DNA from: QQUJ01 sp050287605
Lineage (GTDB): Bacteria; Pseudomonadota; Gammaproteobacteria; QQUJ01
Assembly (NCBI GenBank): GCA_050287605.1
Contig: JBNKCG010000031.1
Location: forward strand, 1-23,686
Reading direction: 5' to 3'
DNA length: 23,686 bases
Made by a program: the position numbers and the translations under genes. How positions within the stretch are numbered: position 1 is the first letter of the stretch; each line of letters starts with the position of its first letter. The notes beneath the pieces were generated by a model, which made no database searches, was not told the origin of the DNA, and saw nothing but the letters and a program-made list of their open reading frames with translations. Below, piece by piece: positions 6,757 to 14,986 of the stretch.

Positions 6757-9084
6757 TCAGGGAGAGATCTCATAGTCCAGATCCACACTTCGATCGCTGT
6801 TCATGGTGATGTCGCAATAGGGCACCGTCATGTCGATCATCCCTGTCGCATCGCAGTCGCCTGGACCCCAGTGGCTAAACACAGAACCAGCAGCTGCAGG
6901 CGCATAAAGTCGGATCGAAGCGCCGGGATTGGCAACCAGGGTGCAGGGCGACGGGCTTGAGCTGGTGCCGGCAAAGGAGCAGGAAAGAGTGCCGTCAGAG
7001 CTGGAGACATTGCCGGAACCGGGTCCGATCGGCACCACGGTCAGAACCGGGTTGCCGCCGCTGACGTTATTGACTACGAGCTGCTGGGTCGTCTCGCCGG
7101 TTTGGCCATCATTGTCGGTCACCCTCAAACGGACGGTATAGGTGCCAGCCTGACTGTAGGTGAACTGAGCGCTCTGCCCCTGGGCATCGAAGCTACCGTC
7201 GTCCTGGAAGTCCCAGTCGTAGGCGGTGATGGTGCCGTCATCACTGCTGGCCGTGGCATCGTAGCTCACCGCGACGCCGACCGTCGCCGGGGAGGGCGTC
7301 ATGGTGAAGCTCGCCGTGGGGGCATCGGAGGCGAGACCAAAGCGTACCTTGCAGTGCCGCGTCCCCGAGACCGAGATGGTTGTCGACGGCGTGCCGGCGA
7401 CGCAATCCCAACGCCAGTCCTCAAAGGTCGAGCCGGCATCCGGTGTGGCCGTCAGGGTCAGGTTGGTTCCGGGTGCGACGGTTTGCCAGCAGATCATCCC
7501 GGTGCAGATCAGGCCGGGGACGTCGCTGCTGACCGTGCCACTGCCGAAGCCGGACTTGTAGATGACCACCCGCTCCCCATAGCCCACATTGTTCACGCAG
7601 GGGGTGGCGTCGCCCAGGGTCAGCACCGGCGTCGGTCGCAACCAGTTTGCGGCGGTACCGTCGCCGCGCTGACCGTTTTGATTGTCACCCCACGCCAGCA
7701 GGCGTCCGCCCGTACGGCCATTGCCCAGATTGCAGGCTTGGTCCGCAGAAAGCGCCATGGCGTGGGCGCGTCCGGCGGCGATGCTCAGAACATGGGCGGT
7801 ACCGTTGACCGGCTGCGGAATCAACGTCCCCAGGCCCGGCGGGCCTCCCAGTTGACCATAGGTATTGTCGCCCCAGGCCCAGACCGCGCCATTGCCGCCG
7901 GAGCGCAGAGCCAGGCCGAAGCTGCCACCCGCAGCAATAGCAGTGACATTGTCCAGATATTGCGTGCTGATAGTTTCAGGTTGCTTGTCACATACCCCTC
8001 GCCTCTTACAGCGATATCGGAAAGTTCCATTACCGGCAGAGGGTCTACCGAGCTGATCTTGGTCGTTGAAGCCCCAGGAGTAGACCCGTCCGTTGCTGCC
8101 GAGCGCCAGCGAATATTTAGGCCCGGCAGCAATGGCGACGATGCCCCCGAGTGGCTGGGGAGGTGGTACGGGATCCTGATACTCGTCGTCCAGATTGCTA
8201 TCCACGTATGCCGGCTCTCTCGGATATAGAGATAACCCCTGAATTGGGCCTGACGTATAATCCCACTCCCAAACGAACCCATCGGTGTCCAGGGCCATGG
8301 CATGAGCTCCATACCTGTCAATAGCTGCGATTCCGGAGAGTTGGCTCAGCTGTACTGGGTTGCTGAAATTGGCGGGGCTTGAACCTGAAATTTCAAATTC
8401 CCAGACTGTGCCGTCGGCGCGCAGAACCAGGTAAGGAACACCACCGGTGATACCGATGACGTTGTCGAGACCAGGTACCTGAACCGGGCCGAAATCCGGT
8501 ATATCCCAGGCCCATACCGTACCGTCGGCGCGCAGAGCTAGTGAAACCAAACCACTAGTTGCAACGGCGATGATATTGTCGAGACCAGCCACCCGAACCG
8601 GAAGGGCAGGCCACTCTCCAGGGCGAAAATAGGGGTCTCCCCAGGACCAAACGGTGCCGTCCGCCGCCACAGCTAGCGACAAGCCGCCGGATCCTATGGC
8701 GAAGTGCTCCGCTTCCGGCGCCTCTGCCGGTATCGAAGGGTGTGCTGTAAACCCTATGGTAAAGGTTGTATCAAAATATCTGAATTTCCCGAGTATGGCG
8801 TCTGGAGCTTCCGCTGTACGTGTAATTTGCAGTTCTTCGCAGAAAGGGTAGGAGAAAGGTCTGTGGCCGCAGGGATTCGAAACTAAATCGTAGGTGGAAG
8901 GATAACGTGTAGTTGGCTCGGTCGAGAAGTCGAGTGTGTCGCTTTGCGCGATGAACCCATCGGTCTCGCCGGGGCGGAACACCATGCTTACCGTATGGGA
9001 CACGACAATTGGCTGATGCGTGTCTCCGTCGCCTCCACACCCGGTCAACGTGGAAATCAGCAGAAACAACAGCATCAAGGACAT
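6757..9084 (-). CDS. RCC1-repeat lipoprotein with PKD and beta-repeat domains
   Basis: From the ATG at 9084 (AAGGAG eight bases upstream) the protein has 775 residues and begins with a clear lipoprotein signal, MSLMLLFLLISTLTGCGG. A second in-frame ATG at 9204, also with a strong GGAGG, would add 40 hydrophilic residues before the signal and is less likely. After a short linker come about seven RCC1-type repeats marked by DGTVWSWGD, DGTVWAWD, DGTVWEFE, DGFVWEWD, NGRVYSWGFNDQDQLG, GAVWAWGDNTYGQLG and LLAWGDNQNGQ, enough for one seven-bladed propeller. Then follow a bacterial beta-repeat domain (TLTATPDAGSTFEDW), a PKD domain (YDWDFQDDGSFD, then YTVRLRVTDNDGQTG) and a second beta-repeat domain. 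Such proteins are cell-surface or periplasmic binding modules. Cys pairs in the beta repeats may form disulfides. Its promoter carries the 11-bp direct repeats described below. Confidence 0.88.
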   Translation of the reverse strand: MSLMLLFLLISTLTGCGGDGDTHQPIVVSHTVSMVFRPGETDGFIAQSDTLDFSTEPTTRYPSTYDLVSNPCGHRPFSYPFCEELQITRTAEAPDAILGKFRYFDTTFTIGFTAHPSIPAEAPEAEHFAIGSGGLSLAVAADGTVWSWGDPYFRPGEWPALPVRVAGLDNIIAVATSGLVSLALRADGTVWAWDIPDFGPVQVPGLDNVIGITGGVPYLVLRADGTVWEFEISGSSPANFSNPVQLSQLSGIAAIDRYGAHAMALDTDGFVWEWDYTSGPIQGLSLYPREPAYVDSNLDDEYQDPVPPPQPLGGIVAIAAGPKYSLALGSNGRVYSWGFNDQDQLGRPSAGNGTFRYRCKRRGVCDKQPETISTQYLDNVTAIAAGGSFGLALRSGGNGAVWAWGDNTYGQLGGPPGLGTLIPQPVNGTAHVLSIAAGRAHAMALSADQACNLGNGRTGGRLLAWGDNQNGQRGDGTAANWLRPTPVLTLGDATPCVNNVGYGERVVIYKSGFGSGTVSSDVPGLICTGMICWQTVAPGTNLTLTATPDAGSTFEDWRWDCVAGTPSTTISVSGTRHCKVRFGLASDAPTASFTMTPSPATVGVAVSYDATASSDDGTITAYDWDFQDDGSFDAQGQSAQFTYSQAGTYTVRLRVTDNDGQTGETTQQLVVNNVSGGNPVLTVVPIGPGSGNVSSSDGTLSCSFAGTSSSPSPCTLVANPGASIRLYAPAAAGSVFSHWGPGDCDATGMIDMTVPYCDITMNSDRSVDLDYEISP

Positions 9085-9204
9085 GCTGCCCACTCCTTCG
9101 GGCTTCGCGTTTTTTCGGCGCCACGACCACCCGCAAGGGGCCGTTTCCGGCAAACCGATTACCGCGCGCGTATCCCCCGGCTCGCTTGTCACTCGTGTCG
9201 ACAT

Positions 9205-9535
9205 ACCCACCTCCATGCGGTGTTTGTTAACCCAGCGCGAGGCCATAGAAAACGGCGCTGCCAGTGCGATCATTCGACTCCGCGCTTCTTTTTCCTCGCC
9301 ATAACCCAGCTTTCGTCTCGGGTAAAATAAAACCGCGGACCTCACACCCGGCTCACACGGACAGTGCTGACTTACTGGGGCAACGGGTCTATGGCTGTCT
9401 GACGGGTAATTGGCGTGACAGGCAAGAACAGGGGTTTGGTGGGGGAACTGCCTCTTAAGGGGTTCGGCAGGTTGCCGGTTTGGTGTGTGTCCGGTCCCCG
9501 GTCAGCCTGGCGGGGCGCAACGGCTTCAAACCGGA
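9205..9535 (-). other. Intergenic region between the regulator and the RCC1 lipoprotein gene
   Basis: About 330 bases lie between the regulator stop and the upstream candidate start of the lipoprotein (450 from the preferred start). No gene was found. It holds the GTGTGAG direct repeats and possible -10 element at 9327-9358. No clear terminator for the regulator gene was found; a GC-rich inverted stretch near 9460-9510 lacks a T-run. Confidence 0.5.
9327..9358 (-). promoter_or_regulatory. SARP-like operator and promoter: two GTGTGAG repeats 11 bp apart
   Basis: On the minus strand GTGTGAG occurs at 9358-9352 and again at 9347-9341, start to start exactly 11 bp. Eight bases further lies TTTTAT (9332-9327), a 4/6 match to a -10 box. 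Established knowledge: SARP-type winged helices bind heptamer direct repeats with an 11-bp period, the last repeat 8 bp before the -10. The neighbouring regulator has a SARP-like winged helix and BTAD domain. Binding is inferred. Confidence 0.5.
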
Positions 9536-12500
9536 TTAAAGGTCCAGACTGCGGGCATAGGCCCGGATCGCCTCACCCGGTTCAACCCCCAGATGCAGGG
9601 CCATGGCCTGGCGGCAGCGCTGATAGACCCGCGAGGCGTCCACCGGCCGGCCGTCGTCTGCGTTGCATTGCATCAGCAGCAGGTAGAGGCTTTCGGAGAG
9701 CGGTTCGCGGCCAATGGCCCACTCCAGCAGCTCGACCGCCGCAACCCTTTCCCGCTCTTCGATCAGTCTGTCGGTCATTTGCGTGACCAGCAAGATGAAC
9801 AGGGCACGCAGGCGCTCGCGGGCGGGCAATGCCCAATAGCTCTCTTCTCCGATGAGAAAGCTCCCCCCATAGAGGTTTTGCACCAAATGTGCGGTGTGGT
9901 GCGGGCCTGACCCTGTGGCTCGATCCTCTGCGAGCGCCTCCAGGGCCCAGGTATCGATCCAGCACAGCGTCGCGTTAAGGCTGATCAGGCTGGCGCTGAG
10001 CATCAGGCTATCATTGCCCAGGAGCTTGCGCAGGCGATAGATCAGATTGTCCAGGGCGTGATGAGCCTTGTCCGCCTCGGTGTCGGGCCAAAGAAGTTCT
10101 CCGAGCTGGCTTTTGGGCACGTCCCGGCCACCGAGAGCGATGAGTGCGGCAAGCAGCTCCAGAGGCCGTCGATGGGCGGCCTGACCGAAGTCCAGCCGCT
10201 GTTCGCCAACGACCAGCTCGAATCGCCCCAGGCAACGGATGCGCACCGGCCAGGGCCAAGCGGTCTCAAGTTGCGACAATTCCGGTGGACTCAACTGCCA
10301 ACGGGTCACCAATCGCCGAATATACGATTCCGCCAAACCCTCAGACGCCGCCACCCGCGCCAATTCGGCCATCACCGGGCGCAGAAAACTGGGGAAAGCG
10401 AAAATCCCTTCGCGTTGGGCGCTGTCCAGCGTCGTGGCCAACAACCGCCGGCATTCGCCAAACTCCTGTTGGCAATGGGCTTGCCAGGCAGCACAAAAAC
10501 CGTGCATGACCAGCAACGGCTGGTTGCCGCTCAGTTCAGCCAGTTGCGCCAGTTCATCCAGCTCGGATTGGGCAGCGTCGAAACGAGCCAACCCCGCAAA
10601 GGCCTGGGCGCGTAAGCCAGCATTAAGAGCCACGCCCAAATCGAAGGAAAGCTGCTGGCCCATGGTTTTCGACAGGTCGCTCAGTTCGAGACCCTTGCCG
10701 GTCTCACCGTCGGCGATGGCCAGCCAGGCGGACATAAAGTACTGGGCCGCCTGTAACATGCGGTTGTGGGGCGGCATCACCCGTTCGTATTCTTGAAGAT
10801 GCTTCCGAGCCTCGGCCAACCGCCCGCAGATGAGTTCGTAATAGACCAGGAAGGCGCGTGGGTAGGTGCGGAACAGGCCGCCTCCGGTACGGTTTGAGAA
10901 GTCAACCGCCGGAGTGAGAATCCTTTCCGGAGCAGGTCCTCCGGTGAGGATTTCGCATAGGCCGATCACGCTGTGGCTGGAAAGGCGCAAGGGGCCCGGA
11001 AGAGACGGGTCATCCAAACCCGGAAGCAGGTGTTTCGCCATGCCGTGCATACGGGAAATCTGGCCGGTGTTGACGTAGTGCAGAGTCAGATAGGCGAAGG
11101 CGGCCTGACGCGGGGTTTTGAAAGGGATCAGCCGAACCCCCATCTCGACGAGGCGGATCAGTTTGGCCAGTTTCGGGTGCCGTGGTGCGACCAGGGACAT
11201 CGCCGAACCGGCCAGCGCAAGGCACTTTAACCGCATCCCCATGTCGGGACAGCGCGGGTGCCTTTGGCGCAGGGCCTCGTATTCGGCGAGCCAGCGCTTG
11301 AGTGGCCCGAGATCCTCGAAGACGACCAGCATCGCTTCGACGACGGCAAGCCACGCGGCGTACTGACCACTGACCTCACCCCGAGTCCGAAATTTCTCGT
11401 AAGCATCCTCAAGCAGGGGCCAGCCGCGTGCTGGCTCTTCGAACCGCAAGCACAAGCCGAGCCAGTATCCATGCCAGACGTCCTTTTCGGCAACGGGTTG
11501 CGGGATCGTCTCCAGCAAGCCGTGCAGGGTACGGTAACGGCCGGCGTCGGCCAACTCCTTCGCCAATGCCATGACGAGGCGCTGTAAATCCTCTCCCGCA
11601 CCTGCCCGGTGAAATAGCCTGCAGGCCTCTTCCCGCAGCCCGACCCGTTCCAGACCGACGGCACCGCGCAGGTAGATATCCCGGATCTCCGACTCGCTGA
11701 AGGTCCCGCCCAGTTGAGCGAGCAGAAACTCCTGCAACAGGGGATGAAAACGAAATACGGGGGGCTCTCCCTGACTCACTTCCAGCAGATGCCAAACAGC
11801 AGAAAACTGAGTCAACTTCAGATCGGCCTGGGCGTCGGCCAGCATTTCCCGGGCCGTCTCGGCGGGGATACAAGGGAGGGTCGCCAACTGCATCAGCATG
11901 TGCCGGGTATGCGGCTGCAGGTGTTGCAGCATCTCGTCGGCGAGATAGCCGAACAGGGCACTGTCGCGATGGCCGATGTCCTTCTCTCCCGCCCCCTGGA
12001 GAAGCAGCATCAGGGCGGCCGCCCAGCCGTCGCTCCTGGCATGCAGGCTTGTGGCCCCTTCGACCAGCTTCCGATCCTGACCATACAGTTTGATGATGGC
12101 GACCGTTTCTTCCCTGTCCAGCCGAAGATCCTGCCAGTCATAAACCTCCAGCAGGTGCAGCACCTTGGGGTGTCTGAATCTGCCGCAAGGGGATTGGCGG
12201 CTGACGAAGATCATCTGGGGATTATCCGGGTGCTCTTCCAGAAACTTCGCGAGGCTGTCCAATTGCGGACTGTCGGGGGGCAGCTGTTCGCAGCCGTCCC
12301 ACACCCAGAGGGCGGCGGGCGGAAGCTTGGAGGTCACCTCGAAGAGTGTCTCGAGCAGGTCGGTACTGCCCGGTACAAAAGGCTCGCTTGGCGGGGATTT
12401 TGCCCCGGTAGCAATATAGAGGTTCTGGCGAAAGGTTTGGATGTCCCGGTCTGCCGACTCGATCCGGTACCAGATGACTCGGGAATCATCGATGTTCGCG

Positions 12501-12664
12501 GTTAGGGTGGCTGCTAGGACGGTCTTTCCCGCCCCGGGCGGACCATAGATCCAACACCATTTCTTTTGCTGAAGGGAGGTTTTGATCCTGTCCAGCAGTC
12601 GCTGGCGATGATAGTGGTCATTGATTCCCGGGCGGTTGAATTTGATACGTTGGCGGTTATTCAC
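9536..12664 (-). CDS. STAND-type ATPase regulator with C-terminal winged helix and BTAD domain
   Basis: The 1042-residue protein starts at a GTG (12664). Residues 41-48 are a Walker A motif (GPPGAGKT), and 120-126 (WVWDGCE) fit Walker B. This N-terminal part resembles the MalT/AfsR-like signal-responsive ATPases (STAND class). The long middle (about 330-790) is made of TPR-like helices. Near 807-895 lies an OmpR-type winged helix (IRCLGRFELVVGEQRLDF, then ELLWPDTEADKAHHALDNLI), followed to the end by a bacterial transcriptional activator domain (ELLEWAIGREPLSESLYLLL, then VYQRCRQAMALHLGVEPGE). SARP/AfsR proteins carry winged helix and BTAD at the N-terminus, so here the order is reversed. It probably activates transcription when a ligand and ATP are bound. 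The likely target is the RCC1 lipoprotein gene just downstream. A GC-rich but weak ribosome site precedes the GTG. Confidence 0.88.
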   Translation of the reverse strand: MNNRQRIKFNRPGINDHYHRQRLLDRIKTSLQQKKWCWIYGPPGAGKTVLAATLTANIDDSRVIWYRIESADRDIQTFRQNLYIATGAKSPPSEPFVPGSTDLLETLFEVTSKLPPAALWVWDGCEQLPPDSPQLDSLAKFLEEHPDNPQMIFVSRQSPCGRFRHPKVLHLLEVYDWQDLRLDREETVAIIKLYGQDRKLVEGATSLHARSDGWAAALMLLLQGAGEKDIGHRDSALFGYLADEMLQHLQPHTRHMLMQLATLPCIPAETAREMLADAQADLKLTQFSAVWHLLEVSQGEPPVFRFHPLLQEFLLAQLGGTFSESEIRDIYLRGAVGLERVGLREEACRLFHRAGAGEDLQRLVMALAKELADAGRYRTLHGLLETIPQPVAEKDVWHGYWLGLCLRFEEPARGWPLLEDAYEKFRTRGEVSGQYAAWLAVVEAMLVVFEDLGPLKRWLAEYEALRQRHPRCPDMGMRLKCLALAGSAMSLVAPRHPKLAKLIRLVEMGVRLIPFKTPRQAAFAYLTLHYVNTGQISRMHGMAKHLLPGLDDPSLPGPLRLSSHSVIGLCEILTGGPAPERILTPAVDFSNRTGGGLFRTYPRAFLVYYELICGRLAEARKHLQEYERVMPPHNRMLQAAQYFMSAWLAIADGETGKGLELSDLSKTMGQQLSFDLGVALNAGLRAQAFAGLARFDAAQSELDELAQLAELSGNQPLLVMHGFCAAWQAHCQQEFGECRRLLATTLDSAQREGIFAFPSFLRPVMAELARVAASEGLAESYIRRLVTRWQLSPPELSQLETAWPWPVRIRCLGRFELVVGEQRLDFGQAAHRRPLELLAALIALGGRDVPKSQLGELLWPDTEADKAHHALDNLIYRLRKLLGNDSLMLSASLISLNATLCWIDTWALEALAEDRATGSGPHHTAHLVQNLYGGSFLIGEESYWALPARERLRALFILLVTQMTDRLIEERERVAAVELLEWAIGREPLSESLYLLLMQCNADDGRPVDASRVYQRCRQAMALHLGVEPGEAIRAYARSLDL

Positions 12665-13049
12665 ATCGGGCCCCCGCTCAATTTGTGAAATTTATTTTTC
12701 CCATATTGGTATAAAAACCCGCTCCGGGTGAACAAGGGGAGTATATTCGAGGGGTGCAAAATGCCCTACGGCAATGCGATCACGCATGTTTAGCTCCGCC
12801 CGAAGTGCGGCGTTGAAGCCAAGATGACCGCTTGTGTCAGAGCCCCCACAGTCATAAGCAAGATTCCATGCTTAGGCCCTTGTACTGTGCACCCATGCGT
12901 CACTTCTTTGCCGCATTAACGGTCAAAGGGCACATTTCCGCCGCCGTCACAGTTGCTGCCGCCCAAAGTAGGTCAGCCTTTCTTGTGAACTCTCACAGCT
13001 TAGCGAGAAGCTTCTCTGGTAGAGCCTGTTCACACTACTCGGACGGGCC
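12665..13049. other. Intergenic stretch upstream of the regulator
   Basis: No supported gene was found in 385 bases. A small stem next to the regulator (ACCCG, 3-base loop, CGGGT at 12717-12729) is followed on the minus strand by T5 and could be an attenuator or part of the promoter. A perfect palindrome GAGAAGCTTCTC lies at 13005-13016. GAGCCTGTTCACACT near 13023 looks like the end of some insertion sequences, but no matching second end or transposase was seen. A 73-codon frame on the plus strand (12832-13053) has no recognisable domain. Confidence 0.4.
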
Positions 13050-14207
13050 CTAGATACCCGCTACCTGCAACCGGTAGATCCCACCGCCGTAATCGATGAT
13101 CAGCAACTCCCCGTCCTGGGTCTCGGCGAAGCTGACGATGGTGAGGCCGGTGTCGATCAGCTCGTCGACGCCGCTGCTCGCCCAGGTGTCGAATCCCCAG
13201 ATGCGGCCGCTGCAGAAGTCGCCGAAGACGTACACCCCGTATAGCTCGGCCAGGGCGTTGCCGCGATAGACGTAACCGCCGGTCACCGAACAGCCCAGGC
13301 TGTGGTCGTAATCGACCTCGGGGTCGGTCAGGCCGGCGGTGGGGCACGAGGCGGCGTTGTAGCAGTGCGCCCCTTCGCGGATGTTCCAACCGTAGTTACG
13401 GCCGTTGCGGATGCGGTCCACCTCCTCGTAGTCGCCCTGCCCCACGTCGCCCGCCCACAGCCCGCCGCCGACGCGATCGAAGCTGAAGCGCCACGGGTTG
13501 CGCAGCCCCCAGGCGTAGATCTCCCCGCGCCCGCCGCCGCCGGCGAACGGATTGCCCAATGGGATGGCGTAGGGCGAGGCACTGTCCACGTCGATGCGCA
13601 GCATGGCGCCCAGCAAGGTGTTGACGTTTTGCCCGTTGCCCAGGGGATCGCCGCCGGAACCGCCGTCGCCCAGGCCGATGTAGAGATAGCCGTCGGGTCC
13701 GAAGGCGATGTGACCGCCGTTGTGGTTGGTGAAGGGCTGATCGAGTTGCAGCACGATGAACTCGGAGCCCGGATCGAACGTCAGCCCGCCGTCGCTGCTG
13801 GTGAAGCGCGCGATGCGGGTCTCCAGTGCCGCGCTGACGGAGGGAGCGGTGTAGGAGAGGTAGACGTAGCCGTTGACGGCGAAGTTGGGGTGGAAGGCCA
13901 TGCCCAACAGGCCGCCCTCGCCGGACCCGTCGATGCTGGCGCCGATGTCGATGGCCGTGCTGGTGGAGGCGACACCCGGGAGATCGTCAAACCGGAGCAC
14001 CCGGCCGGCGCGCTCCACGACGTACCAGCGGTCGGCATGGCCCGGCGCCTGGAGCATCAGCACCGGTTGGTTGAAACTGAGTGCGGGGTAGACGCGGGCA
14101 ACCTCGTAATCCACCCGCGTCCAACTGTCGTCGGAGCAGGCATAGCCCGCCCCGCCGAGCAGGGCGATCAACAGGTAGCGCGCCAACAGGTAACGAAACG
14201 ATTCCAT
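13050..14207 (-). CDS. Soluble PQQ-type sugar dehydrogenase homologue
   Basis: The 385-residue protein starts at the ATG at 14207, five bases after GAAGG; an in-frame GTG two codons upstream lies too close to that site. It has an export signal (LLIALLGGAGYACSDD) with an imperfect lipobox, so it is periplasmic or lipid-anchored. The fold is the six-bladed propeller of glucose/sorbosone dehydrogenases and HHIP-like proteins. Typical marks are GEGGLLGMAFHPNF, then TNHNGGHIAFGPDGYLYIGL with the catalytic-type His, LRIDVD, IYAWGLRNPWRFSFD, WAGDVGQGDYEEVD, NYGWNIREG and GGYVYRG. Members oxidise sugars with bound PQQ or are related aldose dehydrogenases. No PQQ synthesis genes are in view. It follows the shikimate kinase gene by 86 bp on the same strand. 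Confidence 0.9.
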   Translation of the reverse strand: MESFRYLLARYLLIALLGGAGYACSDDSWTRVDYEVARVYPALSFNQPVLMLQAPGHADRWYVVERAGRVLRFDDLPGVASTSTAIDIGASIDGSGEGGLLGMAFHPNFAVNGYVYLSYTAPSVSAALETRIARFTSSDGGLTFDPGSEFIVLQLDQPFTNHNGGHIAFGPDGYLYIGLGDGGSGGDPLGNGQNVNTLLGAMLRIDVDSASPYAIPLGNPFAGGGGRGEIYAWGLRNPWRFSFDRVGGGLWAGDVGQGDYEEVDRIRNGRNYGWNIREGAHCYNAASCPTAGLTDPEVDYDHSLGCSVTGGYVYRGNALAELYGVYVFGDFCSGRIWGFDTWASSGVDELIDTGLTIVSFAETQDGELLIIDYGGGIYRLQVAGI

Positions 14208-14293
14208 GGTCACCTTCCCCGCGAACGGGCCGGGTGACTACCAGTGTAGAACCGATAGCGAAATTGTGTGGGAAGGGCGGCGGCGCCGACGAC

Positions 14294-14851
14294 TCAGGCG
14301 GCGGATGCCTTTTCGAACCAGCGCATAATCCGCGCCGCCAGCTCCTGTTTGGTGCGGTTGCGGCCTTTGAGGACCAGGTCGGCCGCCTCGCGGTACCAGG
14401 GGTCGCGGCGCTTCATGATCTCCCTGAACGAGGCGCTGTCGGACAGCGACGGGCGGTTGGAGTCGCCGGCGATGCGTTCCAGCAGATAATCGACGTCGCG
14501 CTGCAGGTAGACCACCAGCCCGTGGCGCTTGAGCGCGGCCACTTTGCGCTCGCTGTAGATCTCGTTGCCGTCGGCATCGAGATCGACCACCACGCCTCCG
14601 CCGGCATCGATCAGCGCTCCTTGCGGAAACGCCGCCACCTTGCCCACCACGTGGTATTCCAGCTCGCGGAAATGGGACCAGCCGTGGAGATCGACCAGCT
14701 CGGGGATGGTAAGGCCGCCAGACTCGTAGCGAATCAGTGTATCCAGCTCAAACAGTATGAACCGCTTGTCCACGCGCTGGATGCGCCGGGCGATGGAGCT
14801 CTTGCCGCAACCGCGCCCGCCGATGAGCACCAGGTTTTTTTTGAGTTCCAA
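14294..14851 (-). CDS. aroK: Shikimate kinase
   Basis: The 185-residue protein matches the length and motifs of shikimate kinase, which makes shikimate 3-phosphate from shikimate and ATP in aromatic amino-acid synthesis. Visible are the P-loop GGRGCGKSS near residue 11, the FELD acidic motif for substrate and Mg, FRELE with the substrate Arg, the glycine motif DAGGGVV, and the lid with NRPSLSD. The RRDPWYREAADLVL pattern near the end is also typical. The start is TTG at 14851, supported by AGAGGA nine bases upstream and by alignment to the usual N-terminus; it is followed by a run of eight A. It is not next to aroB as in many gammaproteobacteria, so it may be a second copy or a specialised paralogue. 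The symbol is by motif only. Confidence 0.85.
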   Translation of the reverse strand: MELKKNLVLIGGRGCGKSSIARRIQRVDKRFILFELDTLIRYESGGLTIPELVDLHGWSHFRELEYHVVGKVAAFPQGALIDAGGGVVVDLDADGNEIYSERKVAALKRHGLVVYLQRDVDYLLERIAGDSNRPSLSDSASFREIMKRRDPWYREAADLVLKGRNRTKQELAARIMRWFEKASAA

Positions 14852-14936
14852 CGGCAGCGATCCTCTTCAAGGGTGAAGCGAGAGCAGAGAGTAGCCAAGT
14901 TCGCCGCATTTGCCCAGCCGGGGCCGCCCATAGAAA

Positions 14937-14962
14937 AAGGGCGCGGTGGATACCGCGCCCTT
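14937..14962 (-). terminator. Rho-independent terminator of the lipoprotein gene
   Basis: AAGGGCGCGGT (14937-14947) and ACCGCGCCCTT (14952-14962) form a perfect 11-bp stem with a GGAT loop. On the minus strand it is followed by TTT then CT. It lies 24 bases after the stop of the lipoprotein gene and should separate it from the shikimate kinase gene. Confidence 0.88.
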
Positions 14963-14986
14963 GGCTGATTCGTTACCGAAATCGAC

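Noticed and set aside
12832..13053. 73-codon plus-strand frame
   Set aside because: No domain, no ribosome site, and it ends inside the dehydrogenase gene.
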